DNA of 64,000 nt from NCBI GenBank assembly GCA_900544285.1, contig UQUT01000004.1, positions 1 to 64,000 of the forward strand. The letters run 5' to 3'. Below are positions 6,245 to 14,535 of this stretch, piece after piece. The translations under genes were made by a program, and so were the position numbers. Below the pieces are notes generated by a model. It had not been told where the DNA came from. It made no database searches and saw only the letters and a program-made list of their open reading frames with translations. Numbering within the stretch: position 1 is the stretch's first letter; each line of letters opens with the position of its first letter. The DNA is from an uncultured Eubacterium sp. Lineage in GTDB: Bacteria; Bacillota; Clostridia; Oscillospirales; CAG-272.

Positions 6245-6832
6245 ATGAAAAAGATAAAGTTTACGGCGATTTTTCTCGCCATCGTAATATGTGCCCTTGC
6301 GCTTACGTCGTGCAAGGACAAGACCGGCGTACCCAGCGGAATGGTTGAGGTTGTTTCGGACTACACGGACTTCCGCCTTTTCGTCCCGGACGACTGGACT
6401 CCCGACGTTTCGACGGGCTTTGTCAGTGCGCAAACGGTTGACGGCAGCAACGTCTCGGTTGAGGTTATTGCAGCGGACAGAGTCGACGCGTCAAGCGAGA
6501 GCGAATTCGGATACACAATCACCTATAACAAAATAAGCTATGCGGGAATTTCAAAATTCTTTGAGGATTATTTCTTCGCAACACTTTCAAAGTCGATTTC
6601 CGGCGTAAAGCTCGAAGAGCAATACACAACCGATCAGTCCCTCGGCGACAATCCCTATGCCTGCAAATATGTTTACACCGTCGAGCTTGACGGCACGTCT
6701 TACCGAATAATGCAGATATTTGCCGTCAAGGCGAGCAAAATATATATTTTCACGTATACGGCTGAGGAAGCCAATTATTCAAAACACACGGACGACGTCG
6801 ACAAAATCGTAAAAGAGTTCGTTTTCAAATAA
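6245..6832 (+). CDS. Small lipoprotein of unknown function
   Basis: 195 aa. The start at 6245 gives a classic lipoprotein signal, MKKIKFTAIFLAIVICALAL then the lipobox LTSC with the lipidated Cys about residue 22; GGAG lies just before it. The mature part is a single alpha/beta domain of about 170 residues with DYTDFRLFVPDDW near the start, resembling PsbP/MOG1-like lipoproteins of Firmicutes that carry the line YR..QIF.....IYIFTYTA. Ligand and role are unknown. It has a perfect sigma-A promoter and is followed by a weak terminator before the cysteine desulfurase gene. Confidence 0.75.
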   Translation: MKKIKFTAIFLAIVICALALTSCKDKTGVPSGMVEVVSDYTDFRLFVPDDWTPDVSTGFVSAQTVDGSNVSVEVIAADRVDASSESEFGYTITYNKISYAGISKFFEDYFFATLSKSISGVKLEEQYTTDQSLGDNPYACKYVYTVELDGTSYRIMQIFAVKASKIYIFTYTAEEANYSKHTDDVDKIVKEFVFK

Positions 6833-6837
6833 AAATG

Positions 6838-6864
6838 ACGGGCAGATTTTTTCTGCCTGTTTTA
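6838..6864 (+). terminator. Weak terminator after the lipoprotein gene
   Basis: Stem CGGGCAGA / TCTGCCTG with a T-rich loop, followed by TTTTA. It lies between the lipoprotein and the cysteine desulfurase gene, so some read-through into the latter is likely. Confidence 0.6.
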
Positions 6865-6877
6865 TCGGAGATATAAA

Positions 6878-8059
6878 ATGACTCATTATCTTGACAACAG
6901 CGCGACAACGCCCCTTTGCGAAGCGGCGCGCGCGGCTGTGATTTCAATCATAGACGAAAACTTCGGCAACCCTTCAAGCCTTCATTCGGTCGGAGTGAAA
7001 GCGCAGGAGGCTGTTGACTCTGCAAGAAAAGCCGTGCTTTCGTCGCTGCTCCCCGCAGGCAAGAGAGGAAAGTCCGAGCAGGTTATCTTCACGTCCGGCG
7101 GAACAGAAGCAAACAACCTTGCGATAATCGGCACGGCAACGGCAAAGCCGCGCAATGCCGGAAAGAAAATTATCATAGGCGAAACGGAGCATTCCTCCGT
7201 CCTTGCGTCAGCAGAAAGGCTCAAAACGCTCGGATACAAAGTTGCCTTCATCCCCTCGCCGAAGGGCGTATGGGACATGGAGACGTTTGAAAAAGAGCTG
7301 ACGGCGGACACTATCCTCGCTTCGGCAATGCTTGTGAACAACGAGACGGGAGCTGTAAACGACATTGCAAAAATCGCCGCCGCGGCAAGAAAAGCCAGCC
7401 CCGACGTCATCATCCATTGCGACGCCGTTCAGGGCTATATGCGCCTTCCGAAGAACCTCCTCTCCCCTGCGGACATTGTCACTGTCAGTGCACACAAAAT
7501 CGGCGGACCGAAGGGCGCGGGCGCACTTTTTGCAAGCGAAGACGTTATAAAGAAAAAAACTTTGATACCCGTTATCTTCGGCGGCGGTCAGGAGCACGGG
7601 CTCCGCTCCGGAACGGAAAACGTTCTCGGAATTGCCGGCTTCGGCGCGTCGGTCGACTATTTTGCGAAAAATCAGAATTCGGTATACAGTCATTTCGATA
7701 GGCTGTATTCTTATGCCGTCAGCCGCTTTTCGGAACTTGAAGGCGACGGGATAAGCCTCAACATTCCGCAGACCGAGCGCGTCGCGCACCACATTTTAAG
7801 CGTCACGGCGCACGGCGTCAGGAGCGAAACAATGCTTCATTTTCTCTCTTCGGAGGGTGTGTTTGTTTCAAGCGGCTCGGCTTGCTCGTCAAACACGAAG
7901 TCAAGAAGTCACGTTCTCCGCAGCTTCGGTCTTTCCGATGACGATATCGACTCCACCCTGCGTCTCAGCTTCGGACTCGGCACAAGCGAAGAGGACATCG
8001 ACGCGGCGGCGGTCGCCTTCCTTAAAGGAATAAAAACTCTTTCTCACAAAAGGGGCTGA
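6878..8059 (+). CDS. Cysteine desulfurase (NifS/IscS family)
   Basis: 393 aa. PLP enzyme that takes sulfur from cysteine as a persulfide. The opening YLDNSATTPLCEAA and GNPSSLHSVG are diagnostic, VSAHKIGGPKGAG holds the PLP-binding Lys, HCDAVQ the PLP-stacking region, and SSGSACSSN the sulfur-carrying Cys in a flexible loop. It starts the run desulfurase-tsaE-tsaB-rpiB with 1-4 bp gaps, and GGAG precedes the ATG. No scaffold protein is next to it, unlike the second paralogue at 28224, so it may serve tRNA or other sulfur transfer rather than cluster assembly. Confidence 0.93.
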   Translation: MTHYLDNSATTPLCEAARAAVISIIDENFGNPSSLHSVGVKAQEAVDSARKAVLSSLLPAGKRGKSEQVIFTSGGTEANNLAIIGTATAKPRNAGKKIIIGETEHSSVLASAERLKTLGYKVAFIPSPKGVWDMETFEKELTADTILASAMLVNNETGAVNDIAKIAAAARKASPDVIIHCDAVQGYMRLPKNLLSPADIVTVSAHKIGGPKGAGALFASEDVIKKKTLIPVIFGGGQEHGLRSGTENVLGIAGFGASVDYFAKNQNSVYSHFDRLYSYAVSRFSELEGDGISLNIPQTERVAHHILSVTAHGVRSETMLHFLSSEGVFVSSGSACSSNTKSRSHVLRSFGLSDDDIDSTLRLSFGLGTSEEDIDAAAVAFLKGIKTLSHKRG

Positions 8060-8060
8060 A

Positions 8061-8483
8061 ATGGACATAATTTTCAGAAAAACCACAACGTCGCCGGAGG
8101 AAACCGAAAGCGTCGGATTTGAATTTGCAAAAACGCTTTCCCGCGGCGATTGCCTCGCCATGAAGGGCGACCTCGGCGCCGGAAAAACGGCGTTCGTGCG
8201 CGGAATGGCAAAATATCTCTGTCCGAAGGCACGCGTGCAAAGCCCGACGTACACGATAGTAAACTCATATGGCGGCAAAATCCCGCTCTATCACTTCGAT
8301 ATGTATCGCATAGACGGCGAGGAATCGCTTTACAGCACCGGATTTTTCGATTATCTCGACGCGGGCGGCATATGCGCCGTCGAATGGAGCGAGAAAATCG
8401 AAGATTTCCTTCCGGACGACTGTTACACCGTCACAATCGAAAAGACGGGCGAAGAAACGCGCGAAATTACAATAAGCAGGTGA
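8061..8483 (+). CDS. tsaE: tRNA t6A biosynthesis ATPase TsaE
   Basis: 140 aa. TsaE is the ATPase that cycles the TsaB-TsaD complex making threonylcarbamoyladenosine at position 37 of ANN-reading tRNAs. Seen: Walker A MKGDLGAGKTAF, the SPTYTIVNSYGG segment, YHFDMYRI and the tryptophan motif EWSEKI. The start follows the desulfurase stop by one base, and tsaB follows after four bases. TsaD, the catalytic partner, is not in this window. Confidence 0.95.
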   Translation: MDIIFRKTTTSPEETESVGFEFAKTLSRGDCLAMKGDLGAGKTAFVRGMAKYLCPKARVQSPTYTIVNSYGGKIPLYHFDMYRIDGEESLYSTGFFDYLDAGGICAVEWSEKIEDFLPDDCYTVTIEKTGEETREITISR

Positions 8484-8487
8484 CAAA

Positions 8488-9201
8488 ATGAAAATTCTTG
8501 CAATCGACACGACAGCAAAAACCGCCGCCGGCGCCATATGTGACGGAGACAAAACGCTCTGCGCCTTTTCCGTCACGGGCGGATTTACTCATAGTGAAAC
8601 AATGCTTCCGGAGGTAGACGGGCTCTTTGAAAAATCGGGGCTTGCACCGAAGGATATTGATATGTTCGCCGTATCGGCTGGTCCAGGCTCGTTTACGGGC
8701 GTAAGGATCGGCGTTTCGCTGATAAAGGGACTTGCTTTCGGCAGAAGCGCGGCGTGTGTCGGCGTATCATCGCTTGACGCACTTTCCGAAAACGGAATCG
8801 GCATAGGCGGAAAATTTATTGCGTGTCCCGTTATGGATGCAAGGCGCAGTCAGCTTTATAACGCGCTGTTTCTCATTGAAAACGGCAAAAAAGAGCGCCT
8901 CTGCGAAGACAGACTGATCTCCTCTGCCGATCTTACAAACGAGCTTTCCGGCTTTTCCCTGCCGATATACTTTTTCGGCGACGGATACAAAATTGCCAAA
9001 GCCGCATTCCCCGCGGCGCAGGAAACCCCGGAAGAGCTGATACTTCAGAGTGCACCGTCCGTCGCAGCCGTCGCCCGACGCGTCTATGAAAATGCGACTG
9101 ACAAAAATATATTTACAGACCTTGCGCTTTCCCCGTCATACCTCCGCCCGTCACAGGCAGAAAGAGAATATAACGAGAAAAAAGGAGAAGAACGAAAATG
9201 A
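8488..9201 (+). CDS. tsaB: tRNA t6A biosynthesis protein TsaB
   Basis: 237 aa. Non-catalytic ASKHA-fold partner of TsaD. Seen: ILAIDTTAKTAAGAI at the start, HSETMLPEV, and SAGPGSFTGVRIGVS, the family signature; VMDARRSQLYNALF also fits. It overlaps rpiB by four bases (ATGA). The C-terminus is of normal length, without the acetyltransferase fusion seen in some genomes. Confidence 0.95.
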   Translation: MKILAIDTTAKTAAGAICDGDKTLCAFSVTGGFTHSETMLPEVDGLFEKSGLAPKDIDMFAVSAGPGSFTGVRIGVSLIKGLAFGRSAACVGVSSLDALSENGIGIGGKFIACPVMDARRSQLYNALFLIENGKKERLCEDRLISSADLTNELSGFSLPIYFFGDGYKIAKAAFPAAQETPEELILQSAPSVAAVARRVYENATDKNIFTDLALSPSYLRPSQAEREYNEKKGEERK

Positions 9202-9632
9202 AAAAGATTGCACTTGCAGCAGATCACGCCGGCTACGAACTTAAAAACCACCTCATCACTTATCTTACGGAAAAGGGCTACGACTGCGTAAACCTCGGCA
9301 CCGACACGGCGGACTCCGTCGACTATCCCGTATACGCAAATGCGCTCTGCGAAAAGATTCTTTCCGGCGAATGCGAAAAAGGAATTCTCGTCTGCGGAAC
9401 GGGTATCGGAATGAGCATTGCCGCAAACCGTCACAAAGGCATACGCGCCGCGCTCTGCTATGAGGAAAAATGCGTCGAGCTGACACGTCAGCACAACAAC
9501 GCAAACGTTCTCTGCCTCGGCGCAAGAATAATCGACGAAAAAACGGCGGAAAACCTTGTCGATACGTTTTTTTCGACGGATTTTCTCGGCGGCAGACACG
9601 AAAAAAGAGTCGCCATGCTGGATGAACAATAA
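9198..9632 (+). CDS. rpiB: Ribose-5-phosphate isomerase B
   Basis: 144 aa. Interconverts ribose 5-phosphate and ribulose 5-phosphate in the pentose phosphate pathway. Seen: ALAADHAGYELKNHL with the substrate-binding Asp-His, VCGTGIGMSIAANR with the catalytic Cys, and RQHNNANVLCLGAR with the conserved His-Asn pair. AAGGAG lies upstream and the ATG overlaps the tsaB stop. A strong terminator follows 16 bp after the stop, ending the operon. Confidence 0.95.
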   Translation: MKKIALAADHAGYELKNHLITYLTEKGYDCVNLGTDTADSVDYPVYANALCEKILSGECEKGILVCGTGIGMSIAANRHKGIRAALCYEEKCVELTRQHNNANVLCLGARIIDEKTAENLVDTFFSTDFLGGRHEKRVAMLDEQ

Positions 9633-9648
9633 AAAATTTTTCAAAATG

Positions 9649-9677
9649 GCTCCCGATGAAAAATCGGGAGCTTTTTT
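9649..9677 (+). terminator. Terminator of the tsaE-tsaB-rpiB operon
   Basis: Perfect stem GCTCCCGAT / ATCGGGAGC with an A-rich loop, then T6. Confidence 0.92.
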
Positions 9678-9711
9678 CACTATATTTCTCCCTTGTTAAC
9701 AATATATTTAC

Positions 9712-9741
9712 TTGACTTTTCCGGTCGATAAGTGATATAAT
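9712..9741 (+). promoter_or_regulatory. Sigma-A promoter of the Ig-domain surface protein
   Basis: TTGACT (9712-9717), 18-bp spacer, TATAAT (9736-9741); about 79 bp before the start codon. Confidence 0.8.
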
Positions 9742-9819
9742 ATGTGTGTGAAAGTTTGCTCCTTTCCGGAGCGGACTTAAAACAAAGCAAATCATTTTTT
9801 TGAAAGGAAACTATTCGCA

Positions 9820-11784
9820 ATGAAAAAGATCGTATCAATTCTTCTTGTTGCTGTTATGATTCTCGGTATCGCCTCGCTCGGCATTTCCGCCGCAAGCATT
9901 ACCTATGTCACAGGCGAAAAGGGTGCCCAGATAGCATGTGTTGACTTCCTTGACTTCTCGGAAGCAAACAACAAAGAATGGGCAGAGCAGGACGCAGACG
10001 GCAACTGGGTTGCAAAGGATGTATCCGAAACACCCACCGACCCCGAAACATACGTCGCAACTTCTGCATACATTCCGACAAAGCAGAAAAACCTCATCAC
10101 TTATATGCTCAACACTTCAAGCGGTCAAAAGCACCTCACATGGACGCTTACAGACAAGAGCGAGGTTATCAAGCTCAGAGCGGCTGACACATCGACAACA
10201 GCAGGTATTCCCTTCTGTCTCGATGATATGGGCGTTGATATCTCCGCAGGTCAGGAACTCAAGGGCAGAATGGAATACTGCAAGATCCGTATAAGAAACT
10301 ACAGCTCCGCAGACCAGATCTCCTTCGCGTTCACATCCTCCAACATAGGCGGCGGCGGTCGTAAGATTTCAAACGTTTCCATAACAAACGTTGAGGTTGA
10401 TCCCGTTTCATCCGAATGGAAAACATATACGTTCAGCATGATCGAGAAGAACTCTGCAACAAACTACGGCAGCTCTCTCCAGGTTGACGAAAAGACAGGT
10501 ATCGCAGGCTCGCGTTGGGCAGGCAATATCATGGATGTCATCTTCTTCCCCTTCGGCTACAACGTAACAGACGGAACAGGCTCCTATGAAGGCGCTGAAA
10601 TGGACGTTGACTATATCGTTTTCGGCACACAGGAATACTGCGAAAATTACAAGAGCGAGCTTGAAAAGAAGGAAGAAAAAGTTTCCAGCATCGAAATCAC
10701 AAAGCCCGCAACAAAGACAACTTATTATGTCGGCGAAACTCTCGACACAACAGGCATGGAAGTTACAGCTACATTTGAAGACGGCTCCAAGGAAACCCTC
10801 GGAAGCTATAACGTAGTTTACAACTTCAATGAGGAAACAGACGCTTCAACCGTCACGGTTTCCTATGGTAGCGCAACCAAGACATATGATGTCAAGGTAA
10901 TCGGTATCAAGGAGATCGCAATCGAAACTCCCGCAAAAACAACAACCTATGAAAGAGCTTCCATCGGCAGCGTTTTCGCTCCCGAAGGCCTCTCCATAAA
11001 GGTAACTTATAACGACGGCACAACAGCTGTCAAAGAGCTCGGCTCCTTCAAGCTCGAGCATGACGCCCTCAAGGTTGGTGACAACGTAATCACAATCAAC
11101 TTCTATGGCGCAAAGACGAGCTTCAGCATCAACGTTATAAACGTTGTAAGCATCAAGATCGACGCTCTCGACAAGACATACCGTTACGGCGGCGAAATTA
11201 CAGATGACGATATCTCCGCAAAGATCACATGCGTTTACAGCGACGGCACGGAAAAATCTTATGCTGACGCAAAGATCAACGCAACATTCGAAAAGGAATA
11301 TGATCTCACAAAGACAGGCGAAATCGAAGTCAAAGTAAAGATCACGGCTTCCGCTTATGACATCGAATGCTCCGCTACAACAACGGCAACCGTTGAAACT
11401 CCCACTTCCCTCGAAGCGGACACATCTCTTGCAAAACTCAAATATAACGTAGACGACAGATTCTCAACAGAAGGTCTCCTCGTTTCCTATGTATATGCAG
11501 ATGGTTCAAAGGTAGTCCTCAAGGCTGACGACTACGCAGTCAAATACGACTTCTCTGAGCCCGGAGAACAGAAGGTTACCGTAACAGACAAGTACGCAGG
11601 ACTTTCCGCAAACTTCACGGCAACCGTTGAAGGTTCTTCCAAGCCCTCTACGACGAAACCCGCAACATCAACAACACAGGCTTCTTCCGGCGGCTGTAAA
11701 TCCGTAATCGGCGCAGGCGCAGCTATCGCGATTGTTTCCGTAATCGGCGCAGGCGTTGTTCTCGGAAAGAAGAAAGAAAACTGA
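9820..11784 (+). CDS. Large secreted/anchored protein with bacterial Ig-like repeats
   Basis: 654 aa. N-terminal signal peptide (MKKIVSILLVAVMILGIASL, cleavage near ISAA). Residues about 25-280 look like a beta-sandwich, carbohydrate-binding-like domain. Then about four group-3-type Ig-like repeats of 70-80 residues, each opening with a line such as TTYYVGETLDTTGMEVTATF and containing TVTVSYGSATKTYDVKV-like strands. A Ser/Thr/Pro linker (about 600-625) precedes a hydrophobic C-terminal segment, AIVSVIGAGVVLG, ending KKKEN. No LPXTG is present, so it is probably held by this terminal segment. A surface adhesin or substrate-binding role is inference. Codon use is strongly biased (AAG, CTC, ATC), hinting at high expression. 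Confidence 0.8.
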   Translation: MKKIVSILLVAVMILGIASLGISAASITYVTGEKGAQIACVDFLDFSEANNKEWAEQDADGNWVAKDVSETPTDPETYVATSAYIPTKQKNLITYMLNTSSGQKHLTWTLTDKSEVIKLRAADTSTTAGIPFCLDDMGVDISAGQELKGRMEYCKIRIRNYSSADQISFAFTSSNIGGGGRKISNVSITNVEVDPVSSEWKTYTFSMIEKNSATNYGSSLQVDEKTGIAGSRWAGNIMDVIFFPFGYNVTDGTGSYEGAEMDVDYIVFGTQEYCENYKSELEKKEEKVSSIEITKPATKTTYYVGETLDTTGMEVTATFEDGSKETLGSYNVVYNFNEETDASTVTVSYGSATKTYDVKVIGIKEIAIETPAKTTTYERASIGSVFAPEGLSIKVTYNDGTTAVKELGSFKLEHDALKVGDNVITINFYGAKTSFSINVINVVSIKIDALDKTYRYGGEITDDDISAKITCVYSDGTEKSYADAKINATFEKEYDLTKTGEIEVKVKITASAYDIECSATTTATVETPTSLEADTSLAKLKYNVDDRFSTEGLLVSYVYADGSKVVLKADDYAVKYDFSEPGEQKVTVTDKYAGLSANFTATVEGSSKPSTTKPATSTTQASSGGCKSVIGAGAAIAIVSVIGAGVVLGKKKEN

Positions 11785-11818
11785 TCTGTTTTCGGACAAA
11801 ACAAAATAATAAGCCAGT

Positions 11819-11842
11819 GCCCGCACCTTTTACGGTGCGGGC
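11819..11842 (+). terminator. Hairpin after the Ig-domain gene
   Basis: Nine-bp stem GCCCGCACC / GGTGCGGGC with loop TTTTAC; only a short T run follows, so termination may be partial. Confidence 0.6.
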
Positions 11843-11868
11843 ATTTCCGAAAACAAAAGGAGGACAAT

Positions 11869-12624
11869 ATGTATCCGTATTATATAATCGGCGATATAGA
11901 TTTGTATTCGATATTTATAATGCTCGCCGTTGTTGCGGCTGTCGCGGTTTACAGAATATGCGCAGACAGAGCGAAGATAAACGCAAAACTATTCAATTTT
12001 ACGCTTATCTGCGCCCTGTTTTCAATCGCGCTCGGATTTGTTTCCTCCGTTCTTTTTCAGGCGGTTTACAACATAAAGGAGCGCGGAAAATTTATCATCG
12101 ACTCGCAGACCGGTGCAACCTTTGCCGGCGGTCTTATAGGCGGAGCCGCAACGTTCCTTTTCATATATTTTGTTTTCGGCAAAAAGTTTGATTGCAAAAA
12201 GGGCTTTCGTCAGGTGCTTGACTGCGCCGCCTGCGCCGTTCCCTCGGCACACTTTTTCGGCAGAATCGGTTGTCTTATGAGCGGTTGCTGCTACGGCAAG
12301 CCGACGGACTCTCCCATCGGAATATATATGGTTAACCTCGGCTATAAAGTAATCCCGACGCAGCTCTTCGAGGCAATCTTTCTTCTTATTTTAGCGTCAG
12401 TTCTGATTTTCCTTCTCTTCAAAGGCAAGACTCACATAATGGAGCTTTACATGCTTTCATACGGCGTGTTCAGATTTATAATCGAATTCTTCCGCGGAGA
12501 CGACCGTGGAACGCTTTTCTCGGGTTTTCTCTCCCCTTCGCAGATAGTTTCAATCATTCTTATAATCGGCTCGGCAGCGCTTTATTTCACGTCCAAAAAG
12601 CACAAAGAGGAGGCGGTCGATTGA
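11869..12624 (+). CDS. lgt: Prolipoprotein diacylglyceryl transferase-like protein
   Basis: 251 aa, integral membrane protein with about seven helices. Lgt moves a diacylglyceryl group from phosphatidylglycerol to the lipobox Cys of prolipoproteins. The signature is HFFGRIGCLMSGCCYGKP (about 125-143), with the essential Arg; the second is FIIEFFRGDDRG near residue 205. SDSPIGI-type TDSPIGIYM and PTQLFEA also fit. AAAGGAGG precedes the ATG. It overlaps the next gene by four bases. Many Clostridia carry several Lgt-like paralogues, so whether this is the main enzyme is not settled. Confidence 0.85.
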   Translation: MYPYYIIGDIDLYSIFIMLAVVAAVAVYRICADRAKINAKLFNFTLICALFSIALGFVSSVLFQAVYNIKERGKFIIDSQTGATFAGGLIGGAATFLFIYFVFGKKFDCKKGFRQVLDCAACAVPSAHFFGRIGCLMSGCCYGKPTDSPIGIYMVNLGYKVIPTQLFEAIFLLILASVLIFLLFKGKTHIMELYMLSYGVFRFIIEFFRGDDRGTLFSGFLSPSQIVSIILIIGSAALYFTSKKHKEEAVD

Positions 12625-13397
12625 AAAGACGAAGTTTTGACTTCAAGCATGCCTGCATGGCGTCGCTTGTGGTATCACTCTTCCTTATGGCGCTTGTTAT
12701 TCTGATAAAAACCGGAGACGAAATGCTTGATTCTCTTCTTTCCATGCTGATAACGCGGTCAGCACTTTCCGTTTCGTTCTTCTTTCTTGCGAAATATCTC
12801 GCGCTGAACATATTTTCGCCGAAAATAAAGAATTTCGCGCTGATTATTCCCTGCTTTTTGGTGGTGCTGAACAACCTTCCCTTCATTGCACTGTTGCGCG
12901 GTACGGCAACCGTAACGGCACCGGCGGGCAAGATAATCCTTTTTGCCGCAAGCTGTATTGCCGTCGCAACTTATGAAGAGATTGCCTTTCGCGGTGTACT
13001 TTTTCCCAGTATCTGCAAATCGCGCAGGACTAAAAAAGGCATTTTTTCTTCTGTTGTTGTCTCATCCGTCGTGTTTGGTCTGTTTCACCTGCTGAACCTC
13101 ATAGACGGCGCCGGAATTGGCGCTGTGATTATGCAGATTGGCTACTCATTTCTCATCGGCGGAATGTGCGCGGTCGTGCTGATCGTCTGCAAAAGTATTT
13201 TTCCGTGCATCGTTCTGCATGCCGTATTCAATTTTTGCGGCGGACTTGTCCCGACGCTCGGCGCAGGATACGAAACCGTATGGGACGCAGCGACCGTCAT
13301 CATGACGGTGCTTCTGGCAATAATCTGCGCCGCTATACTCATTCTTTATCTCATCCGTCGCGGTGACGAAAACATAAATTCCTTCTATTCCGATTGA
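12621..13397 (+). CDS. CPBP-family intramembrane metalloprotease
   Basis: 258 aa, about seven to eight membrane helices. The CAAX-protease/bacteriocin-processing motifs are in order: YEEIAFRGVLFP (EExxxR), FGLFHLLNL (FxxxH) and VLHAVFNFCG (HxxxN/D). The start is TTG at 12621, with AGGAGG seven bases upstream and overlapping the lgt-like stop. Such proteins cleave membrane-embedded substrates; roles include bacteriocin self-immunity and signalling. Pairing with an Lgt-like gene suggests a role in lipoprotein or signal-peptide processing, which is inference. Confidence 0.85.
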   Translation: MKRRSFDFKHACMASLVVSLFLMALVILIKTGDEMLDSLLSMLITRSALSVSFFFLAKYLALNIFSPKIKNFALIIPCFLVVLNNLPFIALLRGTATVTAPAGKIILFAASCIAVATYEEIAFRGVLFPSICKSRRTKKGIFSSVVVSSVVFGLFHLLNLIDGAGIGAVIMQIGYSFLIGGMCAVVLIVCKSIFPCIVLHAVFNFCGGLVPTLGAGYETVWDAATVIMTVLLAIICAAILILYLIRRGDENINSFYSD

Positions 13398-13409
13398 AAT
13401 TCATAAGAA

Positions 13410-13440
13410 AAAACGGCTTGCCTTTTCGGCAAGCCGTTTT
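13410..13440. terminator. Bidirectional terminator between convergent units
   Basis: A 13-bp perfect stem AAAACGGCTTGCC / GGCAAGCCGTTTT, loop TTTTC, T-rich on both strands. It ends the lgt-like/CPBP pair and the long minus-strand ABC operon. Confidence 0.92.
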
Positions 13441-13451
13441 TATTTTTGATA

Positions 13452-14516
13452 TTACATTCCGCCAAAGCCGGAGTGCTCGATACCCTGAATGAGGTATCTC
13501 TGACAGAACAGATACATAATGATAAGAGGAAGTATGATAAGCATACCTGCCGTATTCTTTACGGCAACCTCGAAGGTCTCAACATATGCGCCTGCCTGCG
13601 TGCTGATTTCTTCAAGCGACGCGGGAAGTCTCTGCCAGAAGGAGTTTGAAGTCAGGAGCGTGTGTTCCGAAGCGTTCAGGAACGTGTTCGTATAGAAGAT
13701 GTCCGTCCACTGCCATGAGAACGACAGTATGAATACCGTGATAAGCATGGGCACGGAAAGCGGAAGGATAATCTTTATAAACGTCTTGAAAACGCCGTAA
13801 CCGTCAACATAAGACGATTCTTCAAGCTCATCGGGAACGCCGCGATAGAACTGTCTCATAATGAATATGAACAAACCGTTCTTGAACGCAAGTCCCGTAA
13901 GTGAGAGGAAGTAAATCGGAACATAGGTGTTATAGAAGCCCTGAGTAAACCCAAGCGCGTTGCACAGTCCCGACAGGTCAATTCCCAGTATCGAAGGATA
14001 CATGAAGTGCATCGTAAATGATGAACCGAGAATCTGGTGAGGAACTATCATCGTAAGTACAACGAGGAGGAAGAGTATCTTATTTCCTTTGAATTTGAAC
14101 TTCGCAAAACCGTATCCGATCATCGCGCAGACGAATGTCTGAATGAGCGCGGTCGAAAGCGAAAGGAGGAAGGTATTGAGAAGAGCGCGGAAATAATGGT
14201 TCTCAACTATGAGGAATTTCCACGTGTCCGTTGTCGGGTACTTGGGGATGAGCTTGATCGTTCCGAGCTTCAAGTACATAATGTCCTTCGGGCTCATGAA
14301 CGAGGTCGATATCTTGGAGAAGAAGGGGAAAAGAATGATGTATGAAATACCGAGCAGAAGCACAAATCTGAATATCGCCACAAGAATTTTCTTATAGAAA
14401 TATGCGTTGAGATACTTTGCTTTCAGTCTTTCGCGAAGCGGAGCTCTGTCAAACTCGACTTTGATTTTGTTTTTGCTCTCTTTCTTTACGCGGGGTGCAG
14501 TTGTGTTGTTATTCAT
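13452..14516 (-). CDS. Sugar ABC transporter permease, MalG/CUT1 type (second pair)
   Basis: 354 aa, longer than the usual 275-300 because of a basic N-terminal tail of about 60 residues. Six or more helices; the ATPase-docking EAA loop reads ELEESSYVDGYGVFKTFIKI, then LPLSVPMLITVF, typical of MalG partners. A stretch QRLPASLEEISTQAGAYVETFE near the C-terminus is an unusual periplasm-side loop. It is the last gene of the operon, 19 bp after its partner permease. GGAGG precedes the ATG. Confidence 0.88.
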   Translation of the reverse strand: MNNNTTAPRVKKESKNKIKVEFDRAPLRERLKAKYLNAYFYKKILVAIFRFVLLLGISYIILFPFFSKISTSFMSPKDIMYLKLGTIKLIPKYPTTDTWKFLIVENHYFRALLNTFLLSLSTALIQTFVCAMIGYGFAKFKFKGNKILFLLVVLTMIVPHQILGSSFTMHFMYPSILGIDLSGLCNALGFTQGFYNTYVPIYFLSLTGLAFKNGLFIFIMRQFYRGVPDELEESSYVDGYGVFKTFIKIILPLSVPMLITVFILSFSWQWTDIFYTNTFLNASEHTLLTSNSFWQRLPASLEEISTQAGAYVETFEVAVKNTAGMLIILPLIIMYLFCQRYLIQGIEHSGFGGM

Positions 14517-14535
14517 ATTATCTCATCCTCCCTTC

